DNA of 64,000 nt from contig QANZ01020775.1 in the NCBI GenBank assembly GCA_003254925.1, forward strand, positions 44,861-108,860. The letters run 5' to 3'. Below are positions 23,994 through 35,535 of this stretch, piece by piece. Position 1 is the first letter of the stretch. Each line of letters starts with the position of its first letter. The position numbers were made by a program, and so were the translations under genes. Source of the DNA: Chamaecrista fasciculata (lineage: Eukaryota; Streptophyta; Magnoliopsida; Fabales; Fabaceae). A model generated the notes under the pieces. It did no database searches. It was not told the DNA's origin and was given only the letters and a program-made list of their open reading frames with translations.

Positions 23994-24837
23994 CTCATCT
24001 CCCCATGGTATCAATACCTTCTACCAATTGGAATGCAATTTGGAAGAGTCAGATTCCTCCTAAACTACAAATTTTCAGCTTGAAGTGCATTCTCAATGGT
24101 CTACCTCTTGGTCTTAACCTGATTAGAAGACATTCCAAGATTGATGGCCTATGTGTCTTCTGTGGAAATTTTCTAGAAGAGGACACTCATTTATTCCTTC
24201 ATTGCCCAATGTCTAGAGCTTCTTGGTTCTCTTCAGACTTGCCTATGAAGACTGATTTAATTCCTCATAATCATTTCTAAGGGTGGTTTCTGAATGTTTT
24301 ACGAGACATGGAGGTGGGGATGAATCCCTATCTCTTCCTCTCAAGATTATATGGTTTTGTTGGGCAATCTATAATCACAGGAATGAAGCTATTTTTAAGC
24401 ATGTCTCTCCGGACCCTCACAGAATTGTGGAAATTTGGCAAAAGGAAGTATCCTAAGAAAAGAATTTCAAGTACATGGTAGATGATCTTATCAAGACTAT
24501 CCCCTGAAAGTTCGTGCAGCTCAGATGATAAATTACAACAACCTTCAGGCAAAAGATATCTTCATCATTTCTACCAAAAAAAAAAAGATATCTTCATTGC
24601 TTTCAAGAATAAGAGGAAGAATATTTTTGTCACTTTCAACTGTCTTAATGGTAACCCTTTCCTTCTTTTTTATTTTTGTGAGTTTGGCAGGAACAAGATC
24701 ATTCATACTGCTTTAAGAGATTTAGGAAACTCCTTGAGACCACTATCAACATTTGAAGTGATGTTGCTTCTATTATCTGCTAATGTGGTTTCTCCTCTGA
24801 AGGAAAGATCATTTGGAATGATGAGGAAACATACATC
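23994..24837 (+). pseudogene. LINE ORF2 C-terminus with zf-RVT domain
   Basis: A 107-residue frame from 23957 uses the LTR end for its first codons. It contains the zf-RVT signature NWNAIWKSQIPPKLQIFSLKC...GLCVFCGNFLEEDTHLFLHCP, with C-X2-C and H-X4-HC spacing intact, at about 24024-24215. Downstream the frame breaks. Weak C-terminal similarity continues to MMRKHT just before 24837, where a copia LTR inserted (TSD ACATC). Confidence 0.8.
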
Positions 24838-27412
24838 TGATGGAGATTGTGCCCTAGGGCCAATCATTTTATGTGTATGTTTTGAACATATTGATTAATT
24901 TATAGATGATAAATTATGTCGTTATCATATTATTAGCATGTTTACTATGATAGCAATCTGTGATTAATTATATGATAATTAGTCTGAACAGTCTGTGGTC
25001 GCTCATTCAAGTCGAAACTTGAAATGAACTGAGACTAGCATGACCTCGGTGTATAGAGATACATGCACTAGATGCTTTACGAGAGTCGTGGTGCAATTAT
25101 GTATGGGGTTACAAGTTGCTGGACCGACCCGGAGAGTCCTGCATGGGTTTTAGTCATGAGCTAGCCTCTCCTCTACACCTGTCACGATGCCCTTAGACCT
25201 GAGGTCTTGACTATTCTGGCGTTGTAGTTGTCGAACTTTAGCCTAGTCCAACGTTGCCCGTAGCAGGGTAGCCATATAGGCTAGGTACGGGTTTGGTTGA
25301 TTACCGTGCTGAGGAATGTGGTTGACCAAGATGGAATTTTGTCCCTCATTAAAGATGAGAGATATTTAACTGGGCCCCTCGATGAGTCTGTCCAAGGAAT
25401 GTGCGGCCGCACATGGAAATGGGACTAACTCAAGGAATCGAGAAAGTTGTGGTTTGGATTAAGGATGACTTTCCCGTGCCTTATCCATGACCGAAATATC
25501 GTGTGACAATCGGGATCAAGACACGATGGTACTAAGGTTAAATCGTTTAGCGTTAAAGCGATAAACTCATGTGTTTTGGGTAGTTGTGATGGCTTGCTAG
25601 AGTCCGCTCTCGACTTGTGAGTCATAGAGATGGCTTGCTGCCAACTTCACATGAGGCCTGCTGAGTCACACACGAGCAGGATCAAGATGCCATAATAGGG
25701 ACACGAATTAGGGTTAATTCGTGAGTCACTTTAGTGACACGATTTAAGACATAGTTGAATGTCTTAGGACATGAAATCTTGTCTTAAATAAATATCTACG
25801 TTTGTGATATTTAAATTTGTTAGACAAGTTTAAATATGTTAATTGTTAAATAGTTTGGATTAATCTATTTACAATTAGATTCTTGTTTAAAATTTTAGGG
25901 AATAATAAATTATATAAGCTTCCTAAAAGTTAGGAGATTATTGATTTATTAAATTCACTAATATTAGGATAACAAGAGGAGCGGGTGGCGCCTCATATCT
26001 CTTGAATTTTATTAATAAAAATGTTTTGTTAATTAGATTCAAGATTTGAATTTGAATTTAAGATTTGATTTTGATTTCAAGATTCAAGTTTGAATTAAAG
26101 ATATTAAGGTAATATTTTAATTCAATATTATTGGGGAATTTGAATACAAGATTCAAATTTGAATTAAAGATATTAGGGTAATATTTTAATTCAATTTGTT
26201 AAAGATATTAATAAGATAATATAACTTCCTAAAAGTTAGGGTTGTTATTTTATTTATTAAATTCTTTAAATTGGGCTAAGGAGGTGGTGCATGGCTTGGA
26301 TCCAAGGGTCAAGATTTGATCTTGCATCTTGGTTTTCAAGATTACATCTTGAATTTCAAATTAAGATATTAATGTAATATTTTAATTAGGAATTCAAAAC
26401 CTCTTGGCCAATAGGGACTGGGCATTCAAGATTTAGTCTTCAAGATTTGATCTTGAGATTTAAATTTAAATTGCCTTTTAGTTTTGAATTATAATATTAG
26501 TGTAATATCATAATTCAGGATTTTAGGAATCCCTATTTGATTTATTAAATTCCTAAAACTAAGCTGAGGATGGCGCATGGATTTTTAAACTTGGGATGCA
26601 AGATTTGATCTTCCATTTTGAATTTAAAATATATACATGTGCAAGTCGAATTTTTAGGGTTAAATTATTAGGGTAATATTTTAATTATAAATTCAATTCC
26701 TCATGACTCATTCCAACCAATAGGGTTTGAGCAATCAAGATTTGGTTTCAAGATTTGATCTTGAAAGCCTAGAATTCGAATTGCCTACTAATTCTTGAAT
26801 TATAATATTAGTGTAATATTATAAATCAAGATTTAGGGATTCCCTAAATGATATTGATTATTAAGATATCCAAGATTTTAGGGGTTTACTAATTAGATTA
26901 GTGAAACCCTAATTTTAGGAATGAGAAAATTGTAAATGCACACAACCTAGGCCAAGTCGCCTAACACATTTTTTAGAGTCAAAAATTTTCGCGAACCCTA
27001 GTTTGCAAGAGAGATAAAGTCGACTTTCTCTAGAGAGAGAATAGTTCGACCCACATCTTTAATCTCTAGGGTTTTGTGTGTGTTCTTGCGCCACTTTTCT
27101 TGAAAGGATCAAGAATTGTTCTTGATCATTCAAGAACGTAGATTGGTTCCCGTATTCACTTGGGAAGAAGTGAAGGAGGCTAGCACCTGGGTATCTGCCA
27201 AACTACTCGTGTGGATCACCGGCAGAGGAAGGACACTCGGAGTGGACTTCTCAGAATCGCAGTATTTCAAACCCGTCGATTGAATTGAGGTATACTTCTT
27301 CCTTTACCGGTTTAAATTCAACTAATGGATCCTGTAGGAAATCACAAAGCACTGTGTTTTTATTAATTTTAATTTTTTCTTCCGCTGCGCTCCGCTCTGT
27401 GATTTCCCAACA
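24838..27412 (+). mobile_element. Solo copia LTR in the LINE
   Basis: It starts TGATGGAGATTGTGCCCTAG, ends TGATTTCCCAACA and is flanked by a perfect TSD ACATC (24833-24837 and 27413-27417). At 2575 bases it is about 250 longer than the LTRs of the element at 431. The extra length is in the AT-rich middle (about 26000-26900), which has several near-repeats of an ATATTA-GGTAATATTTTAATTC unit. Neither gag nor pol is adjacent, so it is a solo LTR from intra-element recombination. Confidence 0.93.
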
Positions 27413-27600
27413 ACATCATCATCCAGGATATCTTTTGATGAACGACAACAACAATCAATGGAAGCTCTTTGAGAATTACCATAGTTTGAAGATTTCATCT
27501 GTATGGCTTTGGATAGCTTACTACATTGAAGGATCAAGCTGCTCTTTTTAGTTCCTTTCGCCTTTTCTATTGTTGTTGTTAAGTAAAAAAAATTATAATT
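27413..27600 (+). other. LINE 3' tail
   Basis: This is the resumption of the LINE after the solo LTR (QQQSMEAL, FICMAL in mixed frames). It ends with a short untranslated stretch and the A-rich run GTAAAAAAAATTATAATTT near 27584-27602, which plausibly marks the LINE 3' end. Confidence 0.6.
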
Positions 27601-27641
27601 TGATACAACCGTATTCTAAATAAGAATTAGTTAAAACATAA

Positions 27642-27810
27642 CAGGTCAAAGTGCACTTTTGGTCCCATAACTTTTTTTGTTGCACTTTTGGTCTCATATC
27701 TTTTGGTTAGGCTGCAATCGGCCCCATATCTTTGCAATAAATTCCACCTTGAGTCCCACCTAACCCAAAGATATGGGACGAGTTTTGAAACTGGACAAAA
27801 AAAAACCAAG
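27642..27810. mobile_element. MULE-type MITE fragment (GGTCAAAGTGCAC terminus)
   Basis: It begins GGTCAAAGTGCACTTTTGG and repeats the 'gtcccata' phrases of the complete element at 52459-52900. The internal inverted repeat reaches AAAGATATGGGAC near 27768, but the right terminus is missing. Confidence 0.65.
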
Positions 27811-28766
27811 TCAATAAAGCTTAAATTGAAATGAAAAAAAGTTGTATTATATTTAATAGAAATTTGAAGCCCACTCCAATGTTATAAGAAGTTAAAGCAA
27901 TAAATGAATGGCTCACATTTATTGCGAAGAAGAAAAAAATGGTGGCTTAGATTTAAATTTAAATATTTAAAAAAATAATTTAACAATAAAAGTCTCACAC
28001 TAGAGAGTAGGTAGAAAGACATACAGTACCACAAGTGTGCTTGAGTCGATGGATAATCCCTCAATTTCACTTTCTCACTCCCCCNGTGTAGAGTGGTAGT
28101 TTGATGGACAATGGTGGTGGGTTTCGATGTTCTACTTCTTCATTTTCGTGAAAAACCATGGTCAATGGAAGTTGAGGTCTTGACAGTTTTGGTGGTTTCC
28201 AGTCGACGATGTGGAGAAATCAATGAACGATTATGTGCTCTCAAGTCTCCAAAAGTTTTATCTTTGCACTCTAATGGTTGATTCACAAGTCACAACGTCG
28301 TTAATTGCGCTAGTGTTTTGGCTCGACGGCATGTGCGCTGCAAGATAAGTGATTGTAAGCAAGATTAAGTTGAAGAGAGGAGGACTAAATGAGTGTAGTT
28401 TTGGATCGGGTTTAAGCGGGTAATAGTTAGTGAATCCGATCACCCATTCAGAAATACCCTTTTTCAAGATTTTAATTCTGACCTTAACCAAAGGACATAG
28501 CCGAACTGACCGAACCCGCTAATTTTGGACGGGTTCGGTTGGGTTGACTTTAATCTTCCCGATTTTCCTCACCCCTAATTACTATATCCAATACTTATGG
28601 TGTGATAAAGTGCTATGCATTTTGTAAGATTGAAAATAAGCTCTTAATAAATTCATAATTTTATGAGATGATGTATTTATTGTTGGTGTAAATTTAATGA
28701 AATCACATCTACAAAAGTGAAGTGAAGCCACTCTTATGAGATTGTGGAAAAATCTCTAAAGCATTC
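27811..28766. other. Noncoding AT-rich stretch with one hAT-type terminus
   Basis: I find no gene. One ambiguous base is at about 28085. CTCACCCCTA at about 28568-28577, after the GGGTTCGG / GGGTTGA stretch (28540-28557), resembles the right terminus of hAT elements, but no left partner or 8-bp TSD was found. Confidence 0.4.
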
Positions 28767-30261
28767 TGATCAGCCCAAAAGTGAACAAGTTATTTGGTCT
28801 TCTTTTAATTTGTTTATAATAATAATACATTATAATTAGACCAATTAATATGCTAATGCATCAAGGTGTGGCATAATAAAGTGTATAAAATAGGTTATTT
28901 AGCGTTTATTTATTGCATTTTATAAATAAATGTTATTTAATGGGTTTTTAGTGTTTCAGATATCCAAATAGGGTCTAACCAAAGGGAATCATCTAGAATC
29001 AATGAGAAGATATCAAATCACACAAGATGTTCTTGTGTCGTTGGATGAGCCGCGGGCGCAAAATAGGAATTCCCGCGGCGCAAGTATCTGGGAGGAGTAT
29101 GACGTCAGCAAGTAAGCTTCAGTGCAATCTTATGTTGAGTCGTCACTTGAGCCAACGACCCAAGTGGAAAATCTCGCGGTGCACGATATTCCGAAGCTCG
29201 AATATATAATTTGCAAGGCTAAGATTCAAGATACGAAGATATGATCGAAATATCGCAGATATTTCATTGTGCTTCCGTGTTGGGCCGCCGGCGCAAGCGA
29301 CGGCCCATGTCCAAAATTGTTCCTTGACTTGCGAACCAAGCACACTACTCAGGACTATAAATAGAGAGCGTCATTCCACGCTCAAGGCACCAATTGACAA
29401 TAGAGAAACGCCCCAGCACCTCAACTGGAGGAAGAATAGAGTAGAGTAGAGTAGCTATCAATAGGTCTCTATGATGAGAGCCTAAACGTTCTTATCCTAG
29501 AGGAGAATCTGAAGGAAGTCGGAGTTCATCGTTCTTCATAATCCAGGGAGTTATAGTTTAATTATGTTTATTCATTGATTGTTCTTAGATCTAAGTGTTT
29601 TATTTCAAAGTACAATTATATGTTTGGATTGATAGATCAGTGCTTTGTTAGGGAATGAGACCTTAATATTCCTGGAGTCTATCTCTCTCATGATTAATAA
29701 AGTTTTCTCTTTTAACATGGTCTATGAAGAGTGTTCTGTCTATCTTAGAAAATATAATTAATTAGGATTGTTCTTTATTTGTTTATTGTTCCGATGTGGC
29801 AATAATATAGATTGCCCCAAAGAGCTTTGAAAAATTGCTCATAACCTAGTTTGGCTGAGTGATCTATCCTAATCTTATATCTTTCTTCATTGTTCTTAGT
29901 CTATTATATTCGAAGTTTCGGATTAATACCTCTAAATATGGCTCTTTACATAATTAAAGTGATACTTCAATCATGTGTCTTTATGAACTATGATGGTGGG
30001 ATTCATAATTATTCTCTAGGATATCTTTATCTTTCTTATTCGTTCATATTTATTATTATTGTTCTTATATCTATCTTTATAGCCTCACCTAAGTTCATAG
30101 ACATTCATATAAGTAATAGTTGTCTTTAACCACGAAGTTCCGCGGGAGATTCGACCTTGGGTTAGCATCTATACTATATTCTAATAAATATAGTAATACT
30201 TGCGAGGCTCAAGTATTATTAATTTGATCCATTTGACACCTTACGACGGGTGTCCGCATCA
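28767..30261 (+). mobile_element. Solo LTR, 1.45-kb family, copy 3
   Basis: It runs from TGATCAGCCCAAAAGTG to GTGTCCGCATCA with a perfect 5-bp TSD CATTC (28762-28766 and 30262-30266). It has TGACGTCA at 29100-29107, GGGCCGCCGGCGC near 29282-29294 and TATAAATAG at 29355-29363. The terminal hairpin GACACC...GGTGTC is intact. It is the longest intact copy (1495 bases) and is noncoding. Confidence 0.95.
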
Positions 30262-30266
30262 CATTC

Positions 30267-31035
30267 ATTATGCACTAGGTGCATACAAGACTGTTATAAT
30301 GTTCAAAATTGGTTTTGACAACTAACATAAATAGGGGTATATTATGCTCTTAATACCTCTTGTTTATATCCATGGTTATTGCGTCATAGAAGTAAATTTT
30401 ACTAAGATCTTAGTGTACTAGTATTATCAGTCCAGGTCTAACTCATAGTTGGAAAGACATTAGATACAATGGCTATTTCCGTAAGTTTAACTCAGTGAAA
30501 GAAATGGTGCGTTATTTGAAAACCTCTAGAATTCAATTGCGTTTCTCCACTGATTCCTCGTGTTTGTGTAATTTACATCCACAACATCACTTTTTCACTA
30601 ATATACTATTGGACCTCCTTTCTTCAGGGCATTATGAAACTTCATGTGGCAGGCTTATATAAATTATTGGCAATTTGTATATAAAACTATTTAAGTAGCA
30701 TAAAAAGGAAATCCTCCTTAAGAGATATTTTGCGACCTCTCAATAAATTAAGAAATGAGACTCTCCAAATTAAGCAAACTCTTTCCGTCTTACAACAATG
30801 TATCAAAATAGTAAAAGATAATGAAGAACTCATAGATAAGACACAACACCAGCTAGCTAGAGAGGTGGAATAATATAATGATTTTTGTATTACACACAAA
30901 TTAGATTTGATGTAGACATGTGTTACGGGATTTTTATTTAGAAAGAAAAATTTAACTTTTAAATTTATAATCCTAGTACAAGTGTACAGTATAAAAAATA
31001 GCATAAAACGTGAGTACCATGTAATGTTCCACAAG
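30267..31035. other. Unassigned AT-rich stretch
   Basis: No homologous protein or repeat in the window is recognised. A 115-codon minus-strand frame at 30687-31034 has low-complexity Leu/Phe/Ser composition and no family resemblance. Confidence 0.4.
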
Positions 31036-32037
31036 GAGTTTAAGGTTGGAATATTATATTAAACACAATGTTGTATGGCTTCGATTAATCTGAGCTACCA
31101 AAGCGATCAAGAGGGTGGAGAAATGAATAATAAAATAAAAACAATAAAATAAAACAAACACGATGACTTCATGAATTGGAAGACTTCTCTAGATTTAATT
31201 CCTACTTGATTCAAAATATCTTTGTTGATGATTATTGATAACATTATGAATTAAACTAACCCCGAACACTAAAATTCCTATAATCTCATCGCAGACTCAA
31301 ATAGGCCTATTAAACATAACTAATCCACCTATTCAAATGAGGATTAAATTATTTTAATTCATTAAATTCAAGTTTGTTCGCTAGTTCTCCTAGGCTAGCA
31401 GGTATCGCCATCCTACTAACAAATGTTTAATAAATTAGCGTCTCAGAGAAATTAAACTATAGCATTTCTCAAAGGTCTCTTGTGAAGCATCGATAAGATT
31501 TCCTAATATCTTGGTAGCTAATCAAGATCGAATAAATAAAACAGAATATTTGAATTTAAAAGCATAGATAACCAAAATAATCATCAATTCAAAAATATAA
31601 TAACATCATCATCAAGTAATTCAAAATCCTAGGGAAAACAAGAAATCTAGCCACTCATAGTTAAAAACATAGAAGATAAAAGAGAGAAGAATCAATAAGA
31701 AAACTGGAAACTTGAAGGTTGAGGTCGTCAATCTCTCCACTTGAGATCTCCAGATCTGGATTTTGACTTCACCAATGGCTCTGGCCACCACGATCGAGAA
31801 TATAAGATAGACTAACTCCTCGCCTTCTCCTCGTTAAGATGACAACGCCAAACAACGAAGTCACTAAAGGATGAATTACTCATAATGATGAGCTCTATTT
31901 ATATACAAACTTTGGGCATGCACCGCGAGGTTTACTTGCGTCTCAAGTGGCAACGCAAATCAATTTGAAATTTAAACTTGATTTTGGTAGATCTGCTGAC
32001 CTCAAAATGGCATATGCATGATGCAGGTGTGGGCGTC
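31036..32037 (-). repeat. Possible reverse LTR-like sequence of another family
   Basis: It is noncoding but structured like an LTR read backwards. A reverse TATA-type motif lies at about 31896-31906 (plus strand CTATTTATATA). Short GC-richer blocks follow (CGCGAGGTTTACTTGCG), then sequence that resumes at 35637 past the inserted LTR. Ends and TSD were not found. Confidence 0.35.
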
Positions 32038-32449
32038 TGACGGAGCACCCGTTGTAAGGTGCTCTATCGATGGGATACAGAATGAATCCGCGTCAAATTA
32101 ATAATACCTAAGATTTCAAGTATTACTATATAGGCCAAAGTTCTATTTTGGTCCCTCCGTTATGCTCATTGTTCCAAATAGGTCCCTCAGTTATTTTTCG
32201 TTCCATATTGGTCCCCCAGTTATTCAAAACTTGTCAAAGTTGATCCCTTTAACGTTTTCCATCCATTTTTCTGTTAAAAAAAGAGGAAAAATAAACTTTC
32301 ATCTCCAAAAGTTTTATTTTCTTATATTAAGGTCCTTTTCTTTTTATAATAGGATCAAAATGTAAGAAAATGAAGTAAATTAAGATTTTAAGTGAATTTT
32401 CCCAAAAATACAAAATCAATCTCTCTCTCTCTCCCTCTCTCTCTCCATG

Positions 32450-32968
32450 ACTTCTTCCATTTGAAGCAGAAGAGACTCTTTCTCTCTCTGGCCTTCCGAT
32501 CTCCGGCGATCCAGCTTAATTCGACAATTCCTATTCCAAATACTCGGAAATCAGCAACGTCAACAACAACGACCGACGATTTCTTCAAATTCTTCAGTGA
32601 AGATTTCACTGCAGAAACTCAATCGACGGTGGAGAAGGACATCATCTTCTGCGGTAGAATCATCAATGCGTACGGAAAAATCCAAGAAGAACGACGAAAA
32701 ACAGAGAAACTCGCCGAACAAAAAGGTCTGTGCTATTCTTCTGTGGATTCGAAACAAGTCCGATCCGAAATCTGACGTACCTAGCAATTATTTTGTCGGG
32801 ACGATGAAGAACGGGTGGTACTTATATACGTTCGGAATGTCGTCGATGAAGTCGTCGCCGGCGCTGGAGATGGATTCGAGCGACAATAAGAGCAGGAAGA
32901 TCCGGAGGAGTTTTCTGGCGCCGGCGGTGGAGGAGAGTAATAGTAAGAGCCAATTCCGCCGGAGCTAG
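32450..32968 (+). pseudogene. Captured host-gene fragment in the Pack-MULE, plus strand
   Basis: One frame (32392-32775) contains DDFFKFFSEDFTAE and KDIIFCGRII. A second frame (32597-32968), effective after a +1 shift, contains KNGWYLYTFGMSSMKSSPALEMD. These are spaced like short plant proteins of unknown function that have an acidic FFS-x-DII-FCG block followed by a WYLF-x-FG block. I recognise the pattern but not a named family. The frameshift lies between about 32700 and 32790. No start codon of the parent gene can be assigned, because the frame runs into the TIR. Confidence 0.5.
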
Positions 32969-33185
32969 GGTGAGACAGCGGCGGAGGCCAAGCATTGATC
33001 AGACTAGGAGGCGGCGGCGGCGGTGGCGACGAAGTTTGGTGGCAAGGGTTTTCACAGGCGGAGCACATGGTGCACTGGATCTGGTCCTTTGACGTGGCTT
33101 TTAGTACCGGATCCGCCATTGTTACAAAACTGAGAAACGGAGCCGTGAAACCTAATGTGAGTGTGATTGTGGAGATTGTTAACAT
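32781..33185 (-). CDS. Proline-rich secreted-protein fragment captured by the Pack-MULE
   Basis: This open frame encodes 134 residues. The first ~20 residues are hydrophobic (LTISTITLTLGFTAPFLSF), like a signal peptide. A cysteine motif, CTMCSACENPCH, is at about 38-49. PPPPPPP and a GGIGSYYYSPPPP block (about 75-88) follow. The C-x2-C-x2-C-x3-C motif before proline runs is typical of small plant extensin-like or hydroxyproline-rich cell-wall proteins. From about residue 88 the frame is the antisense of the other captured fragment (SSGSSCSYC and beyond), so the C-terminus is a fusion made by the transposon. Whether it is expressed is unknown; the nearest upstream promoter would have to lie in the TIR. 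Confidence 0.55.
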   Translation of the reverse strand: MLTISTITLTLGFTAPFLSFVTMADPVLKATSKDQIQCTMCSACENPCHQTSSPPPPPPPSLINAWPPPLSHPSSGGIGSYYYSPPPPAPENSSGSSCSYCRSNPSPAPATTSSTTFRTYISTTRSSSSRQNNC

Positions 33186-33275
33186 TTTCTATATATGATT
33201 AAGGACCCAGAAATGGAATTAGAAGAAGAAGAAATTGAAGGGTTTGATTAGGAGGAGAGAATAATGAGAAATTAT

Positions 33276-33334
<59 letters not shown>

Positions 33335-33857
33335 TTTGTGTTTTTGGGTAAATTCACTTAAAATCTTAATTTACTTCTTTTTCTTACCTTTTGATCCTAT
33401 TATAAAAAGAAAAGGGCCTTAATATAAGAAAATTAAACTTTTGGGGATGAAAGTTTATTTTTCCAATTTTTTTAACGGAAAAATGGATGGAAAACGTTAG
33501 AGGGACCGACTTTGACAAATTTTGAATAACTGAGGGACCAATATGGAACGAAAAATAACTAAGGGACCTATTTGGAACAATGAGTATAACAAAGGGACCA
33601 AAATAGGACTTTGGCCTACTATATATTATAATATAGTATAAATGTTAACCAATAGTCGATCTCTCGCGGAACTTTGTGTGCTAAGATTAACTACTAATCA
33701 ATTGTACAAATAACTAAGAACTTAGGTTGATAGGCTTAAGATGGATGGATAAACAAAGAAACATAAAACATAAAAGTAAAGAAAGCAATAAAGATAAATA
33801 TCAATCCTAGAAAACAATCACGAATTCTATCGTCCAAGATCTTAAAGACAATGAGAA

Positions 33858-33861
<4 letters not shown>

Positions 33862-33916
<55 letters not shown>
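33862..33916 (+). repeat. (ATT)n microsatellite
   Basis: About 18 uninterrupted ATT units lie within the reverse solo LTR. They create a spurious poly-Tyr reading frame. Confidence 0.95.
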
Positions 33917-34916
33917 GTCTATCTATCAAAACCACGTGTGACAGTACTTTTCTACCACAAAATACTAATCATACGACTTTGCGAACCGACCCCAATCGGG
34001 AATAAATTCAACTATAATTATAATAGAGACTTAAAGATAGATAACTCAATCAACCGATCATAAAAACTATTCATGTAAACAAATGAGCAACTTTATTGAA
34101 GATAAGAGTAAGGTTTCCAACATGTACCGCCCTAGTTACAATCAGTAAAGCTATGAAAGTATTAATGCAATTTAAAAGACTATTATCTAAAACCAATCAT
34201 ACACAGATCAACCGATCTAGATGTCGACTAGCAATAGAAGACACAACATACATAACAAACTCCTAGGACTATAATGAACGATGAGCTCTGGCTATCTTCG
34301 GATTTTCCTCCGAGATGATAGAATTAGTCCGTGAGGACTTTAGAGAGACAAAGGTTTACTGAAGCTAAACACCCAGATTGGGCTCTGGAAAGACGCTTCG
34401 AGGCTCTCCCAAATGTGTGGAATCGACGAGCTTTATATAAACAAACGTTTGGTCTTGGGCCATCATGCTTCGCTGCTGGCTCAGTGTGGCGGCTTAAGGT
34501 CAATTACTTCATTTTTGCTAACCGCTTCCGAGATATAAGGCCTAGTCAGTTGAAACTCCTATTTTCGAGCATTATCTACGTGCAGCATCGCTAATTACAA
34601 CGACTCAAATTCTGGCGGAGTTCAAAATCTCTTCTAGAAGCTCCATTTGACGTTAGCATCATTTCAGTGTAATTTGTCACTAAGCCATGGCTTGCGTTGT
34701 CGGCTCAGTGCAACGGCTCAAATGCGTTTCACTTGCCAACTTGTTTCTCGTGTCAAATCCAGCCTTAGTTCTTCCATATTTCTTAGGTTTAATGTGATAT
34801 TAGACTTGAAAGACATTAGCAAACACTTACACAACACCTCTAGTTCACATGGACAAATATTAAAGGGATAATATTGCAAAATGCATTAATAAATTCCAAC
34901 ACCTTGACACAACACT

Positions 34917-34953
34917 CAGGGACGGAGCTAGGGGGGCTGGTGGGGGCCATGCC

Positions 34954-35046
<93 letters not shown>

Positions 35047-35535
35047 NACGGGCCAGCCCATTTAGGCCTACATTTAAACGGGCTTATATTTCGAAGCCCA
35101 AGACCGCCCATTTAGCGGGCAGGCCGGGCCCGCAGGCTTGGGCCCATTTTGACATCCCTAGGTTAACCACTTCAACACGATAAAGGAAAATTATGTTGTT
35201 TTTTGCTTATATGCAGGGACGGAGCTAGGGGGCCGGTGGGGGCCATGGCTCCCCCCCCCCCCCCCCCNCCCCCCCCCCCCCCCCAAAATTTCATTAACAT
35301 ATATAATTTAGTTAGACAAATCTATGTAGTGTGATTTTTGGCTTGGTGGTAAGTTCACTATCCCTACAATCTTTGTCAGGGGTTTGACTCCCCGTGCCTG
35401 CAACTTCCATTTTTTAATAGTTTACTTATTTAGGGTGGCTAAAAATACATTTTCTTCCCTACATGATCATTTTTTCTTTCAATTTCGTCCCTTTTGCCCC
35501 CCCCCCCCTATATTTAGTTTCTAGCTCCGTCACTA
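34917..35535. mobile_element. hAT-type MITE with poly-C tracts, duplicated or misassembled
   Basis: The left terminus CAGGGACGGAGCTAG (34917) and right terminus CTAGCTCCGTCACTA (ending 35535) are inverted repeats. They are flanked by a perfect 8-bp TSD ACAACACT (34909-34916 and 35536-35543), the hAT signature. The left terminus occurs again at 35214 with the same following GGGGGCC-GGTGGGGGCCATG. Poly-C runs with N at 34955-35047 and 35251-35284 suggest that either a second copy nested here or the assembly is wrong between about 34955 and 35250. Nothing is encoded. Confidence 0.75.
35047..35155 (-). mobile_element. Terminus of a second hAT-like element
   Basis: GGGCC/CGGGC-rich sequence ends in TTTGACATCCCTAG at 35155. 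Read in reverse this gives TAGGGATGTCAAAATGGGCC, a common plant hAT terminus. It is cut off at the poly-C/N on its other side, so it has no second end. Confidence 0.45.

Larger units (their letters stand above)
9997..27600 (+). mobile_element. Degenerate plant LINE split by five later insertions
   Basis: Colinear pieces of one LINE lie at 9997-12326 (5' region and ORF1), about 12840-14157 (endonuclease and start of ORF2), about 19545-20015 (RT motif A region), 21431-22566 (RT motifs B/C and thumb), 23994-24837 (zf-RVT and C-terminus) and 27413-27600 (tail). They total about 6.3 kb, the usual size of a full-length plant LINE. The order and strand are consistent. At three junctions the LINE resumes exactly across an LTR insertion with a TSD. 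About 90 residues of ORF2 seem missing across the 14.2-19.5 kb insertion. The 5' boundary and any LINE TSD were not found. Confidence 0.85.
32133..33617. mobile_element. Pack-MULE with long TIRs carrying two host-gene fragments
   Basis: The termini GGCCAAAGTTCTATTTTGG and its inverse CAAAATAGGACTTTGGCC (ending 33617) open inverted repeats of about 310 bases (32133-32446 and about 33279-33617). Both end in CT/GA microsatellite. A perfect 9-bp TSD TACTATATA flanks it (32124-32132 and 33618-33626), diagnostic of Mutator-like elements. It has no transposase. The 830-bp interior holds captured coding sequence on both strands. Confidence 0.95.

Noticed and set aside
24482-24898. 138-codon plus-strand frame ending in the copia LTR
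   Set aside because: It is Lys- and Phe-rich because of A/T runs and crosses the LTR insertion junction at 24838. It is not the homologous LINE frame along its length.
30687-31034. 115-codon minus-strand frame
   Set aside because: It has low-complexity hydrophobic composition and no recognisable domain, in AT-rich DNA.
32388-32787. Minus-strand frames opposite the captured plus-strand fragment
   Set aside because: They are antisense shadows. The plus-strand frames show the conserved-looking blocks.
33851-34063. Poly-Tyr reading frame
   Set aside because: It is produced by the (ATT)n microsatellite at 33862-33916.
34840-35111. Poly-Gly and poly-Pro reading frames across the C-run
   Set aside because: They are translations of a homopolymer containing an N and have no coding value.
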